Source of the DNA: Adineta vaga
Taxonomy: Eukaryota > Rotifera
Direction of reading: 5' to 3'
Assembly: GCA_021613535.1 (NCBI GenBank)
Contig: CP075492.1
Location: 9,300,001-9,364,000 of the forward strand
Length of the DNA: 64,000 bases
Positions 27,710 through 39,087 of this stretch are shown one piece after another (within the stretch, counting starts at the first letter, position 1; each line of letters opens with the position of its first letter). A program made the translations under genes and the position numbers. The notes below the pieces were generated by a model. That model had not been told where the DNA came from. It saw only the letters and a program-made list of their open reading frames with translations, and ran no database searches.

Positions 27710-27918
27710 TCCACAGAAGCAAACGATTTATGAAAATATTTTTTTACTAGAATTTTTATAATGGATCCAATGTATTTCACTAAAAGTTAAAGTTAAATTC
27801 AGATCATATAGAAATATAATAAAACTAGATTGACAAAACACATAGAACATGATTCAATAAATATACAAAATAAAAGTAAAAGATATAAAGAAAAGGATGC
27901 CATGATAACAAACGGAAT
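27710..27918. other. Convergent 3' intergenic region
   Basis: About 210 bases separate the stops of the AAA/CHORD-like gene (plus) and the coiled-coil gene (minus). The stretch is AT-rich, with AATAAA-like sequences in both orientations that could serve as polyadenylation signals. Nothing else is seen. Confidence 0.4.
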
Positions 27919-30900
27919 TTAAGCATATTTAAGAATTTTCTTTCGATTAGGATGCTTTCTGGAATCAGTTTTTTGTTCCTCTTCTTTTTGGCATAGTTTT
28001 CTATCATTAATTGGTAGTTCGGAATAAGTTTTCATTTCATGTTTTTTAAGTTGAATATCTCGATCAATTACATGCATTTGTTTCTTACGTTCAAATCCTT
28101 CTTGTTCATTCGTGTTTAATTGTTGATAAAGATCAGCTTTTCTTACTGTGGCATCTCTCCAATCTTCTAAAGTTTGATTTTGATCATCAGCTTCTTTTTG
28201 ATAATCTTTGCGAATAGTTCCAATATTTTTGTTGACTTCATCTAACTCTTCAGTTTTACTTTGAAAATCTTTTGTAAGATTTTCCAGTTGACTTTCAACT
28301 GTTAATTTTGATTGATTTTGTTTCTTAGCTCGTGCATCTGTTTGTTTAAGATTCAGTTCGATATTCTGAAGTTTTTCTTCGTTTTTATGAATTGATTTTT
28401 TAAAAGATTTCTGTGTAGCTTGAAGTTGAGAACGTTCAGCTTTCTTTGCTTTTAAATTATCACGATGTTGATCAACTTTAGCTTTCAATTCTTGTTGTTT
28501 ATTTTGTTTTTCAATCATTTCTTGACGTTTTCTTACTAATGTTTGACCTAATTCTTGTTGTTCTTCTTGACTTTTCTTCATTAAATCATTAAGTTCTTTT
28601 GCTTGCCGTTGTGCAGATTGATATTCTTTATCGATATTGACTTTTTCTTTTTCAATAGATTTTTGACGTGTTTTTTGTTCTTGAATGTCAGCTTTTAATT
28701 CAATGATTGATTTGTCAATCATAGCAACATTTGCTTTGATATTGGTTATTTTTCCTTTTAATTCATTGTCTTCTTTCTTTTTTGCTGTTACTTGATTTTC
28801 TGTTTCAAGAATATCTTTTCGTTTGTCTTCGATTTGCTTTGTCAGATCCATCTGTTCTGTTTTTATCTGTGTTATTTCTGTTGTTTTACTATTCAATTCA
28901 TTGATTATTTTTTGTTTCTGCATTTCGATATTTTCAATAGCTTGGTTTACTTCTTGAAATCTTTCATTGGCAACGTTTTTCTTCTGATTTAAGCTATTGA
29001 GATCTGATTTTGTGCTATCGAATCGACGTTGCTGAGTATTAATTGTTCTTTGTACTTTTTCAAATTCTTTTGTTTTATCTTTTTTGGATTTTTCCACTTC
29101 TTTAAGTTTCTTTTGTGAATCTTGAAACTTCTGATCTGCATCACTCACAGTTTTCTTTTGATCTATGACACGTGTCTCTGCTGAATCAAGTTCACTTTTT
29201 CGTTCACTTAAGTCTGACGTTTTTGTTTGAAGATTAGTCTCTTCAGTTTTTAATTGTTCTTCCGATGTCTTAACATTCGCTTTGGATTGTTCATGATCCG
29301 TAATACGTTTTTGAAGAAATTCATGTTTTTGTCGTAAAGATGTTTTCGCTCGTTCTAATTGTGACTGACATAGTTGTACAGCGATCTCTTTAGCGATAAG
29401 CAGAGCTATACCGATGAATGGATTTACGGCCATAGCTCTGATGAGTAATGTTAAAGCTGCACTGGCAGCTTGTAATAAAGCTTGTGCTGTTTGTACAGCC
29501 ATTTCTGCTGCTTCGACTTCTCTTTGAGTTTGTTCTCGAATTAACTTACATTTAACTTCTCGTTCTCGACTTAATTGTAAAGTTTGTTTGGATTTCATGA
29601 CTTTTCCTTCTTGATTTCGTAATTCACGTTCTGCTCGACCATGTGCAGTTTTAGCGAGCAAATGTTCACGTTCATATTGTTTTAAAATTTCTTTTTCAGT
29701 CTTCAATTTATCTTTACATTTATCTCGATTGCTTTCTGCTTGTGTCAAATTTGTTTTGATAGTTGTAAGTTCATCCGTAAGTCGTTTTCTTTCGTCTTCA
29801 GTTTTTTGCTTTTCCGTTTCGAGCTGAGCCAATTCTGATTGTTTTTTACTAATATCTCCTTGAATTTTATTCTCTTCTTCTTGGAATCGTGTTAATTCAC
29901 CTTGTTTCAATCTAATTTTTTCACTATAATTAACGAATGCGATAAAAATGAAGAGCTTTCGTATTGAACTCACTTTAATTGTGCAATTATTTCGTTACAT
30001 TTTCTTAATGAAGTCTCTTTGTCTTTTAAAACTTTATTTATCTGTTTCAATTGTTGTTGTAATGATTGAAGTGTTGGTCGAAGATCGCGAAGTTTTGTTA
30101 TTAAATCTTTGAGTTCTTTTTGAATTTGTACTTGTCTTTGCTGCGCATCTTGTAAATCTTTTTGAAGTTCAAGTTTTAATTTCTGAAAATTCTCTTCTTC
30201 TTTTTCTTTCAATACAATCATTTTTGTAAGTCGTTGGACTAGATCTTCTAATCGATTTAATTCAGCATTTAATCGATCGCGTTCACGTTCTAATTCAATT
30301 AAAGTCGTTGTCATTTCATCGACTTTCTTTTGTAATTCTTCAATTATACGTTCAGATGCTCGAATTTCTTCTAAATTTTTCAATTCTTCTTCTGCATGTC
30401 TCAGTTCAATTTCAATAGCTTGCAGTTCTTGTAAAATCGTTTGCAATTCTTTTTCGATATTTTGTATTTCAACCTGGATTTCAATCAGTTGTTTATTAAC
30501 TTCTGTTTGTTCACTTTCAAGCGTTTTATTCTCTTCTGAAATATTGAGTTTTTCATCTTTTTGTTTTTCAGTTTCTTCATGTAATTTTTCTAAAAGTTCC
30601 ATGTCTTTTTCTAATTCCTCTTGTCGATTTTCCTGAGCTTCACGTTGATGACACAGTTGATTTTCCATCAAATCACGTTTGTCTCCAGCTGCACTTAAGT
30701 TTTCATCAATCTTCGTTAATTTACTTTTGCGATGATGAAATGCGAGATGTACATCGTCCAAGTGTTTATCATTTTTCTTTACATCATCTTCAATAACTTT
30801 ATGCTTCGTCTCAAATTTCTTCAAATCGTCCGCCAAAGGAACTTTTCGAGCTTCTAAGTCATAAATTTCAGTTGTTAATTTTTCTGTAGTTTGCCTTTGT

Positions 30901-30935
30901 GTTTGAGGATCATCGTATATAATATTGGAATTCAT
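27919..30935 (-). CDS. Long coiled-coil protein with an internal hydrophobic segment (988 aa)
   Basis: Exons 30935-29974 and 29923-27919 join over a 50-nt intron (GTGAGT...TTATAG) to give IIAQLNEKIRLKQGEL. The sum is exactly 989 codons including the stop. Nearly the whole protein is heptad-rich E/K/Q sequence of the SMC/myosin-tail type, with no recognisable head domain. Around 29.39-29.49 kb the coil is broken by an Ala/Leu-rich stretch containing LLIRAMAVNPFIGIALLI, long enough to enter a membrane. The gene starts within promoter-module copy A and would once have faced the large GTPase gene. Function is unknown. A scaffold or membrane-active coiled coil is possible, and I do not assign it to a named family. 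Confidence 0.8.
29924..29973 (-). other. Intron of the coiled-coil gene (50 nt)
   Basis: Donor GTGAGTTCAA and acceptor TTAATTATAG. Removal keeps the heptad-rich frame and removes an in-frame TGA at the donor. Confidence 0.88.
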
Positions 30936-32086
30936 TGTGGTTCTTACTGTATATGATCTTTTTCAAACTTTATACGTCATCTATTAAAATTGTAGGAAAA
31001 TAAAAATCTTGTAGAAAGAAAAAAAGAAATATGATCAAAAGAACAGAACGAGAGATAATATCAGCATGGTTTTATTTTTGTCGCTTGACTTTCCCTTTCT
31101 TTTTTTTATACAAATCGAAGAAATACTGCTTCTTATTTTGATTTGATTTTAAGAACCAACAGAAATTCACTATTTCAAGGTAACCTGTTCGTTCCTAAAA
31201 TTACCTTCTATTCCACCTTTCTCGTTACTCACCTTGTTACTTATTAAGAGAACAAATAGTTCTACTAAAATTACTCAATCTCTCTTCTGAGAGGCATAAG
31301 TCAAATGTCTTGTGATATTCACGAGAATAAGCAGATTGATTGTGCAAGAACAAAATAGACAACAAATGGATGTCAAGACAGTATGAAAAAAATACGCGCA
31401 CACAAGTTTGATGCGAATAGTGTTACATATAAGAATACAACTCAGTTAGTCAATTATAGAGATGAGGATGTAGATTTTTTCTTACCGAATAATTTTATCT
31501 TTGTAATGCACAAAAATGTATATGCGATAGTTTGTTTTCGAGTCTGTCTCGTTCTGTTCGTTTTTTCCATGTATGAAAGGATTTTTTGTTGGTTTTTTCT
31601 TTCTTTCGTTCTTTCTTTCTGTGTTTTCATTTATTGGACGTACCTCGTTAAACGGTATTTGTTTTGCTTTTCTTTCTATTTAAAAAACAAAACAGTAATA
31701 GACTTTAATTTGATTAGTCTCTCAAGTCGAAGTGTGCAGATCAGAAGTAGTTTTCAAACTTTTATTAACCAGCAAAAAAGGTTTTTTTTGACAAATGATT
31801 TATCGTAGAAAATTTGTTGATTATTGCTTTAAAACTCATTCTGTACTCGACAATTGAAATCGTTCTAATCTATATATAAATATATATTTCGAATGATTAT
31901 TACCTATAGATAAATGAGTGACGAAAAATTAATGATAAGAAATTCTTTAATATCAACTTCAGTTGAAACAACAACGACAAGTGCTGTTGATGACGCGACG
32001 ACACAACATCTTCTGCAAGTCAGATAGACGAGAAATACAATTTAAAAATACGTGAACTCCTTCAACTTGGTAGTTCTATTGATGAT
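30911..32086 (+). repeat. Promoter-module copy A (1.18-kb direct repeat)
   Basis: This block is nearly identical to 39088-40276. It starts with the first eight codons of the coiled-coil gene (minus strand) at catcgtatata. It runs through the shared non-coding region, including the tttctttcgttctttc tract, and ends at attgatgat inside the 5' coding part of the large GTPase. At this copy the coiled-coil gene is complete and the GTPase gene is cut off. The block therefore contains a bidirectional promoter. Confidence 0.92.
31914..32086 (+). pseudogene. 5' fragment of the large GTPase gene
   Basis: From the ATG (MSDEKLMIRNSLISTSVE) this stretch matches the start of the gene at 40106 with few changes for about 57 codons, then stops abruptly at the left hairpin element. 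Small indels after the Thr-rich part put it out of frame and create an early stop (cagatag). It is a remnant left where the GTPase gene was separated from this copy of its promoter. Confidence 0.9.
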
Positions 32087-32159
32087 GGGTTTGGGTGTGA
32101 TTTTGGGTGTGCCTGTGACTGTGGATGCTAGATAGATGTAGTATCCACACCCACACCCT
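32087..32159 (+). repeat. Left G/T-rich hairpin element
   Basis: The element begins gggtttgggtgtga and contains gggtgtg at 32105-32111 with its complement cacaccc at 32152-32158. An inner stem pairs tgtggat-g-cta with tag-t-atccaca around the loop gatagatg. It abuts the broken end of the GTPase fragment exactly. A second, diverged copy in the same orientation lies at 39037-39087. GGGTGTG/TGTGGG strings resemble the TGTGGG telomere repeat reported for bdelloids; the link is inference. Confidence 0.75.
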
Positions 32160-32398
32160 GATTGCCATCGATCGTTGGGTTCATATCTATGTACCTTTCA
32201 AAACTAAAGCATGGTGTGCATGCTTTCTTATTAAGTCCAACAAATCTCGCTAGATTTTTTCCTGGCATTCCATCGCTAGCGTGTGGAACGGAAAATAACA
32301 ATTATTCATATAGATATTTCTTTTTTATCACTTGGCCTGCCATTCAAGTAAGAAATAAACAAGTGGAAAATATCTTGATAAGTGGTGTTTGTATTATT

Positions 32399-32979
32399 TC
32401 AGATAGTTCTCACCTGTATGATTCCAGTTGTCCCTAGTACTACCATGCCTTTGGTAGCATTTGTCAGATGCCATACAGTACTTTCACATGGTTTTTTCAC
32501 TTTTGCGCCAGTGTTGTAGCTTAAATTCGCAGTTCTTTTGTTCGAATAAATATGAAAATTTTGAAATGACGATATTCCTTTAGGTTGTATGCAGCTCTCA
32601 TTTGATTCTTGTGGCTGTTTCTTTACCAAAGGATAACCAGAAACAGCTAACACATGTCGAATATCTTTGTGGAGAATATTTGATCGAAAATCCAGAAGAG
32701 ATGAGACTAAACCCATTGCTAATTCCTCGATGAATAAATGACGTTTATACCGTTTATTTGGATGTTAGGCACGATTTTTGTGTTTCCATAAGATTATACA
32801 AAATGAGATAAAATGAGTGTTATACCATTCCAACTGGGCATCTCCAATCCATCGCGATAAATGTTTCTTCCACGGATTAAGAATATGTCATTTGAATCAA
32901 TTACAATTGACTGGAAGTTGGATTTGAAATTCAATCCGTCTTCTGAATTTGTTATATGTGCACTGCATAATAAGAACAT
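32399..32979 (-). CDS. Possible two-exon gene, unrecognised
   Basis: Two minus-strand open stretches, 32979-32826 and 32718-32399, join over a possible 107-nt intron (GTATAACACT...GGAATTAG) to give MPSWNAMGLVSSLLDFR. Together they encode about 157 residues with no stop, including IVIDSNDIFLIRGRNIYRDG and a C-terminal VVLGTTGIIQ. The composition is protein-like, but I recognise no family, the intron is longer than most here, and the locus sits in decayed sequence. It could be a 3' piece of an older gene or a chance open frame. It is divergent to the GPCR relic. Confidence 0.3.
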
Positions 32980-33020
32980 ATAATCGCACCAGCAGCTTGT
33001 AACGACTCAGAAAAGCAGTG

Positions 33021-33517
33021 ATGGATATGTTAGTTGTCTTCAGAAATCGCGAAACAAACAAATATTTTCATTGTATTTTGAATTTTTTGGTATGTATCGA
33101 AAATGACCCACACGGTAGTACTAGGGTTATAATAACACTGAGCAGCATTATCAGCGCTTATTGTATTCTCAAACAAGGCCGTCGAAGTGTTCAACCAGTT
33201 GGCATCACAAACGGTATTTCAACACGAAAATCACGTCTACAACGACATATGTTGTTGTCGATAACTACCAGCACTATATTATTTTGTGCCACTACTCTTT
33301 TAATTAGTGTTCGACAGATAATCACTGCCTTCTATGTTGCTGCGGGCATGACTAGTGGTGTCAATGACAGCATCACTCAAGAAGCTGTTCTGTTGATTCT
33401 GTTGAGTTTAAATCATGCTGTAAGTGGTTTTTTTAGCACAGATAACTGAAGATTTCAATGATTTCTTTCTAGATCAATTTTTATGTTCATTGTTTGACAT
33501 CGAAATTTTTTTGGTGA
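33021..33517 (+). pseudogene. GPCR relic (rhodopsin class, about TM5-TM7)
   Basis: Exons 33021-33419 and 33473-33517 join over a 53-nt intron (GTAAGT...TTTCTAG) to give LNHAINFYVHCLTSKFF, a typical seventh-helix end of peptide-receptor-like GPCRs. Before it are a TM5-like stretch (IITLSSIISAYCIL), a basic third loop ending TRKSRLQRHM, and a TM6-like stretch. TM1-TM4 are missing; upstream sequence carries only a minus-strand open stretch. The reading frame stops right after KFFW, so the cytoplasmic tail is also lost. Intact introns suggest a DNA-level truncation rather than a processed copy. Confidence 0.6.
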
Positions 33518-34652
33518 TGAATTTTTTCAAGGTATCCGGTGTCACTATCAAGCACAACGACCAACGGTGGACCATAGTATGTGTGCACCTACTCCTCATC
33601 AGTTACCATTAACCATCAATCAACGAATTCTGAATGAACGTTAATAACGCAAAACTGACATTTGAATATAATGCTCGTTCATGTTTTTTTCCTAAATAAA
33701 TTGAAGACTTAACAATATCGTTCACGTGTACGAATTCCAAGATATCTATGAATCGCATCAATACATTATACTCTTTTAAAGTCAAAAACATCTAATAGTT
33801 GTCCTAAATCAGATATGACGAATAGAATAAGTCTGGATGAAGTGTTATAGAAAAGATTTGTAGCAGCAGAAAAATAAGTATTCCCTTTTACTCCTATTTA
33901 CGGTAGTTTATTAGCTGCTTATCATTACCATGTCAATAATCATCAATCTATGATTTATTTTCCAGTTAAAATATAAAATACAACCGGTAACGGCTGAAGA
34001 AATGATTGAAAAATCAATTTTACTGTTTGAAAATGTTTGTCCTTAAGCTAGTCGAATATTCATATTCAAAAAGTGTCGGTTGCTAGCTTCTCTTGCATAA
34101 TTGAAAATGGATTCGACATCGGTGATTTAATCAAATTTTTTCTCATCGTTCGTTATTCATAAAATCGATAGTATCATCATGAACGAATCCTGAACAAAGA
34201 CATCAATACAAACGTAATTTTTCTTATTTCCTCCAAATCGACCAATTGTTCTCTTGTCGTCTTTGCAATGAGATAATAAAAGTTTAAGGCATCGAAGATT
34301 CACTTCTACTACTATCTTTTTCAGGAAACCTATTTTTAATTGTATAGAAGGTTAACATTTTCATTCATGTATCGCTAAACCTCGAATAATCATTTTGTCT
34401 ATATTTTCTTCGTTATTCGTTTCTACAACCGACATTGGTTTGCTTTTCTTCATATTTTACTCTGTATCAATGGATGTTGATCTCGTGAATTGGAAAAAAA
34501 ACACAGAAAGGAAAAGGGAGAAAATCTTCTCTGTATATATTATTACACGTGATTGCAGATTTTCTCGCCAGTTGAATAGAAGAATAATTCATTTCTTTTG
34601 TTTTTCGTTTCATATAAATCGATGATGCTTATTTTCGTTTTTCAGATAATCA
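33518..34652. other. Gene-poor stretch
   Basis: I see no supported gene, repeat or RNA here. Short open stretches exist, but none carries motifs or splice sites that join into a longer frame. The sequence just before 34653 probably includes the promoter of the six-exon gene. Confidence 0.4.
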
Positions 34653-35488
34653 ATGAGTGACTTAAAGAGATTTATAATAAATCATCGAGATTTCATCGAG
34701 AATATCATCGATCTTTTAATAATTAGTGCTCATTATTACATTTCATATAATGGTTACGATTTAATAAAACATGATATGGTAAAGAAATTTTTTTAAGTAA
34801 AGTTTTATACTGATTCTAACAGGTAGGGGAATTGGAGACAATGGATTTGAAAAATATCGGCACAAACGAATTAACGTATGCAAATAATATCCGAAAAATA
34901 GCTCTTTCGATGCGACGATCAAAAAATGATCTTATTATTTATCTTGAAGTAAGTCAAAAAAGAAACAAATGATGTGGATTATACCGTATCTCAAATAAAA
35001 AATTCTTTTATAGGATTGTGATACGAATAGATTGACACAATCGACAATCTCACTTGGGTGTGATCGAGATGGTGAATGTACTCTTTCGTTGTATGTTATT
35101 TCTACGATCTTTGAATGCTTTTTTCAATACATTTATTTCGTTGGTATAGGGCATACCAGAAAATCATCGAACTTTATAAGTGGTTGAATCTGAAAAGCGT
35201 GTTCTTTAGAAAAAGTATCAGAACAATCGACTTATTAGTAGATTTGATTGGTGCTGTGACATCGCTCAAACCATTAGCAATGGAAGAAGATACATGTAAG
35301 ACGAAGATTTGATTTTTAAACGGATATCGATTCATATTTTCTTGTAGATTCACCGATAAATATCATTCCTCCGAGCAAGCAGGATGAGATTGGGTAAGAT
35401 TGAGTTTGATGCAAGTTATCTTAAACAACTGTTTATTGCTTTTAGTAAAGGCAATTTAATCACACCGAATCCACCAGAAAACAAATGA
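34653..35488 (+). CDS. Six-exon gene, 187-aa protein of unknown function
   Basis: Exons 34653-34778, 34823-34948, 35014-35090, 35150-35295, 35348-35393 and 35446-35488 have GT-AG introns of 44-65 nt and sum to exactly 188 codons. The protein starts MSDLKRFIINHRDFIENI, is mostly helical, and contains a short cysteine pair (SLGCDRDGEC), a helical block TIDLLVDLIGAVTSLK and a Pro/Asn-rich end (TPNPPENK). Five consecutive introns restoring one frame make chance unlikely. I recognise no domain. Coding-like pieces continue downstream to about 35.9 kb in other frames, so the present stop may itself be a truncation. Confidence 0.6.
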
Positions 35489-37245
35489 AAAAGATTTTTT
35501 ATGGTTAAAAAAATATCTTTTTCTAATAATAAAAAAGAAGATTTTTTACAAGTACATATTTCTATGGTAATTCTTCTTAAAAAATGTTCGCTGCGAAAGA
35601 ATTTACTGTCGAATGAAATACTTCTTTCACATTTGACATCTATAAGTCCAAGAAGCAACGGAAAACGATTGAGGCAATGGTTCATTTATTCTAATGAATT
35701 ACTCCTCATTGTGCTGCAAGAGCACTGAAGACGAATCGAGCGCACTTGGTGCAGAATGATCTTCAGGCCTTAAGTGCTCTCTTAAACAGAACGCAGGAAA
35801 TCCAAACCCAGCTCGAAATCGAAATGGATGATGTAAGTAGAAGCGATGGTTGAAGAACTTGTCGAGAAAATGTTCATTATGGATGATTGGATACCATCAA
35901 CAACATACGTGTGAATGTCGTAAGATTTCCGATAACGAAATATCACTGGACAGATGAAGAGAAGACATTTTCAATAATTTCTTTTGGCACGTTTTCCATC
36001 TGAAATAACGAGAATCAAAGTCAACATCCTGGATATTGTATATCCTTATCAGATAACCGAGGTGATTTGAAGTATGCTGACCAATAACCTGAATATTCCG
36101 ACATCACGGGAAATAACATCGGTTAAAAATATAATGATTCGATACGAACATCATAAAACTGTTTGTTCTGTTTTCAGAATTCATCAGTGCACTAACCTGC
36201 TTTTGTCTCACCTACTTTCTGTATAGTCTCCCACAGATCGTTTCTCCTAGTCTTCCATACGTCAGTAAAATGACTAAAGATTGTACACAAAAATGTAACG
36301 TTATATTCACATTTAAACTAAAAATATCTCGAAGTGTTGGATCACTTTTATAAAAATGCCAAAAGGTTTTTTTTTTGTTTCATGTGCTGAAACGTTAAAC
36401 AGAACAGCGAAGTATGAGCTAGAGTAAAAGAATTTCTCAGAATTTTCGGCGTATAACTCCATCATTCGTCACAATCAACAGGAATGTAAAGTACTTGGTA
36501 GGGAACTGTTGAACAAAGAGAAAAATATCAAGAAATTTAACGACCGAGTCATAGAGACAATGATTTCTTTTCAAAACATATTAACATATCGAGCATTAAA
36601 ACTTGAAGAACTACAGTTACGAAATAGTCCATTTCTCATCCATGTTCTTTTTCTACTATGTGGAAAATTGATTGAAATACATATTCTTCAAATTAGATCA
36701 ATAGGTATCGAACAAAGATATAGCTATGTCCCCCGCTTGTATTTTGTTTTACGTCGATCGAGATGACTTTTTTTCTTATCTTCTAACTTGTTGGATAATA
36801 ACTTTTAAATACAACTTGGTAAAATCTACCGAGGATCATTGTTTTTTTCGAAAGATTTCAACAGATATTTCTATAAAAACCATTCGCTCTGCGAAATGAA
36901 AAAACAACAGTTAGTAGGGAGACAACAGTAGTTTTAGTCAGTTGACATCTGAAACAATAATTTTCACTTTATGTCCTCATTTCTATTCGCCATACATGCA
37001 TAATCAGTGTTTAAGCTAGCTCATCATAAATATCCTCATGTGAATAGGGAAATAACAAATGTCGATTATCTTCAGATTGGTCGACTGCATGAATGAGAAG
37101 AAGAATGTCATTTATTCGTTCAGTCAGGTTATTCCTTGTTGATTTAGACTATACAGAAATAGATAACTTCTTTTCTTGCTGACGGCAACGGGGGTAATAT
37201 AGAGCAAAAAAAGTATCTAAACAATCATTAAGAACGAATTGACAA
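35489..37245 (+). other. Decayed coding fragments and non-coding sequence
   Basis: At about 35698-35830 the plus strand reads an open helical stretch (ALKTNRAHLVQNDLQALSAL) ending at a GTAAGT-like donor. At 35846-35910 another begins EAMVEELVEKMFIMDD and soon stops. At 36460-36766 a heptad-like stretch includes NNQQECKVLG-type helical sequence followed by a hydrophobic part. The frames do not join cleanly. They look like eroded exons of one or more coiled-coil genes, perhaps of the 34.65-kb gene. From 36.8 to 37.2 kb nothing is recognised beyond the upstream region of the F-box gene. Confidence 0.35.
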
Positions 37246-39036
37246 ATGTTGATGGACATAAAACATCTACGCATTCAACTGACAGATATACCTGATGAAA
37301 TACTTCTGTTAATCTTAAGTAAATTGTCCAATATTGAAGTACTTTGTTCTCTAATAGGCGTTAATATACGACTTGATAAAATCGCAAGCGATTCTATCTT
37401 TACTGATCATTTACCATTACTAAAACGTTCTTCGAATGGTGTTACGAAATCACTAGACGATTCAATACTTGATCGTCTTTGTTCAGAAATATTACCTACA
37501 ATTCATCATAAAATCAAGTGGTTCGACCTTGAAGCATTATCTATGGAACGTGTTCTTCTTACCATTGATTATCCAAATTTACATGTACTCTCCCTGTTCA
37601 ATATGGAACGTGATATGGCTGTACGTTTGTTTGGTGGTAAGCATAGTTTCATTTCAATTGATCTAATTGCCAAACTGGGACATCTATATAAATGGATCAC
37701 AGTATTCTTAATAGATTCTTTTTATGTTTAGAAGAGAGTGATATAAATCGCATTTTCAAAAGTCAAATCACAACACTGAACATTACACTTGCTGAAAAGA
37801 AGATAATAGGATCAACGTCAGATATAATGAATATAGTCTGTACTCATGTCTTGACCATGTTCAACAATTTACTATGTTTAAAATTTCATCCATACGTCGA
37901 TTTTTTTGTCACTCGCGAGGAACGTATATCATTCAGTTTGATGAAATCCCCAAGACTTTTTTCTTCAAGTTTGATGGAATTACATATAAATGTTAAGAAT
38001 TTTACTGACTGTCTTTATCTACTCGATGGTCGTTTCAGACAACTTCATACTTTCTATGTTAATGTTGATGGGTTCGTTGCTCCATTACCAGCGATTGTTA
38101 GCAAGGTAGATCTATTGAACAAAAGAAATTAATGAATTTTTATTTTTGTTTTAGCCAGAATTAATTCACTTGAGATGTTTTTCATTGACTTGTGATTCAA
38201 AAATATACTTTTATGAAGAATCGGTTGTACCTCTACTACATCGAATGTCGAATATAGAGCAACTATCCTTGTATCTCGTCATCGATCGTTCATATGCTCC
38301 TTCTAACTCATTTGTCGACGGAGATGACTTGAAAAAAGATATTACTTGTTACATGCCAAACTTAAATAACTTTGTATTTAGTATTCATTCCGTTATACAT
38401 AATCTTGATTTTTCAACCCATTTATCATCAAATCAAGATATTCAGCATACATTTAAAGATTTTAAAGATTATCAAATTGTTTCTTATATCGATTATTTTC
38501 CAAATGAAAAAACTGGTCGATGTCATATCTATTCGTATCCATCTCAAATGAGATATTACTATAAACTTGCAAATAGTTTTCCAGGTGGATTATTCAAATC
38601 CGTTCGACACGTATTTCTCTACGATGAAAATCCTTTTAAATTCGAATTTTTCATTCGATTTGCTGAAGCATGTCCATTTCTTAAAACATTAGTTATGGAA
38701 AATGAATCACCACAAAACTATGAACAATGGAAGAAATCAAACGTCGACAATCAAAATTTACCAATTATTAAATTTCCTCATCTTACTTTACTCGATCTCT
38801 TCTGTACTCATAATGATTACATTGAACAATTTCTAGATCATACGAAAACTTGTTTATCAAATAATATTCGTCTTTTCGTCGATTATGATTCTTTACAAAC
38901 AGTGACAGACAATTTTACAAGAGATACAACGCGAGTTAATTGTAGCAAAGTCATTGAATTAAGTGTGAATCATAAATTGGTCACTTTTAAACATCTCCAT
39001 GATTATTTTCCTCGTGCAGAAAATATAAAATCTTGA
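37246..39036 (+). CDS. F-box protein of a bdelloid-type family
   Basis: The ATG at 37246 gives MLMDIKHLRIQLTDIPDEIL followed by LILSKLSNIEVLCSLIGV, a clear N-terminal F-box (L-x-D-L/I-P-x-E-I-L...). F-boxes bind SKP1 and recruit targets to SCF ubiquitin ligases. The rest is leucine-rich substrate-recognition-like sequence (LHVLSLFN, MELHINVKN, LIHLRCFSL, LTLLDLFC). A 49-nt intron, 38106-38154, joins AIVSK to PELIHLRC. A one-base frame break near 37.70 kb beside a T-run needs an indel to read through, so the gene is either mis-called there or newly disabled. The stop TGA (39034-39036) directly precedes the right hairpin, so the C-terminus may be truncated. Confidence 0.75.
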
Positions 39037-39087
39037 GGGTGGGTGCGTCTGTAACTGTGAATGTTAGATAGATGTAGTGCCCACACC
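39037..39087 (+). repeat. Right G/T-rich hairpin element
   Basis: A diverged copy of the element at 32087-32159 in the same orientation. It reads gggtgggtgcg, then ctgtaactgtgaatgtta, the shared gatagatgtagt, and ends gcccacaccca. The outer arms gggtggg and cccaccc-like cacaccc pair. The element lies exactly between the F-box stop codon and the start of promoter-module copy B. Confidence 0.75.

Noticed and set aside
31383-31808. A 141-codon open frame in promoter-module copy A, with related frames in copies B and C, as a possible conserved small membrane protein
   Set aside because: Between A and C most codon differences change the amino acid, copy B is frame-shifted, and the hydrophobic look comes from a ttcttt tract. 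This indicates shared non-coding ancestry, not protein selection.
32087-39087. The 7-kb segment as a standard Helitron or DNA transposon
   Set aside because: No Rep/helicase, transposase or reverse transcriptase coding sequence is visible, no CTRR end or short target-site duplication could be matched, and the flanking duplication is 1.18 kb.
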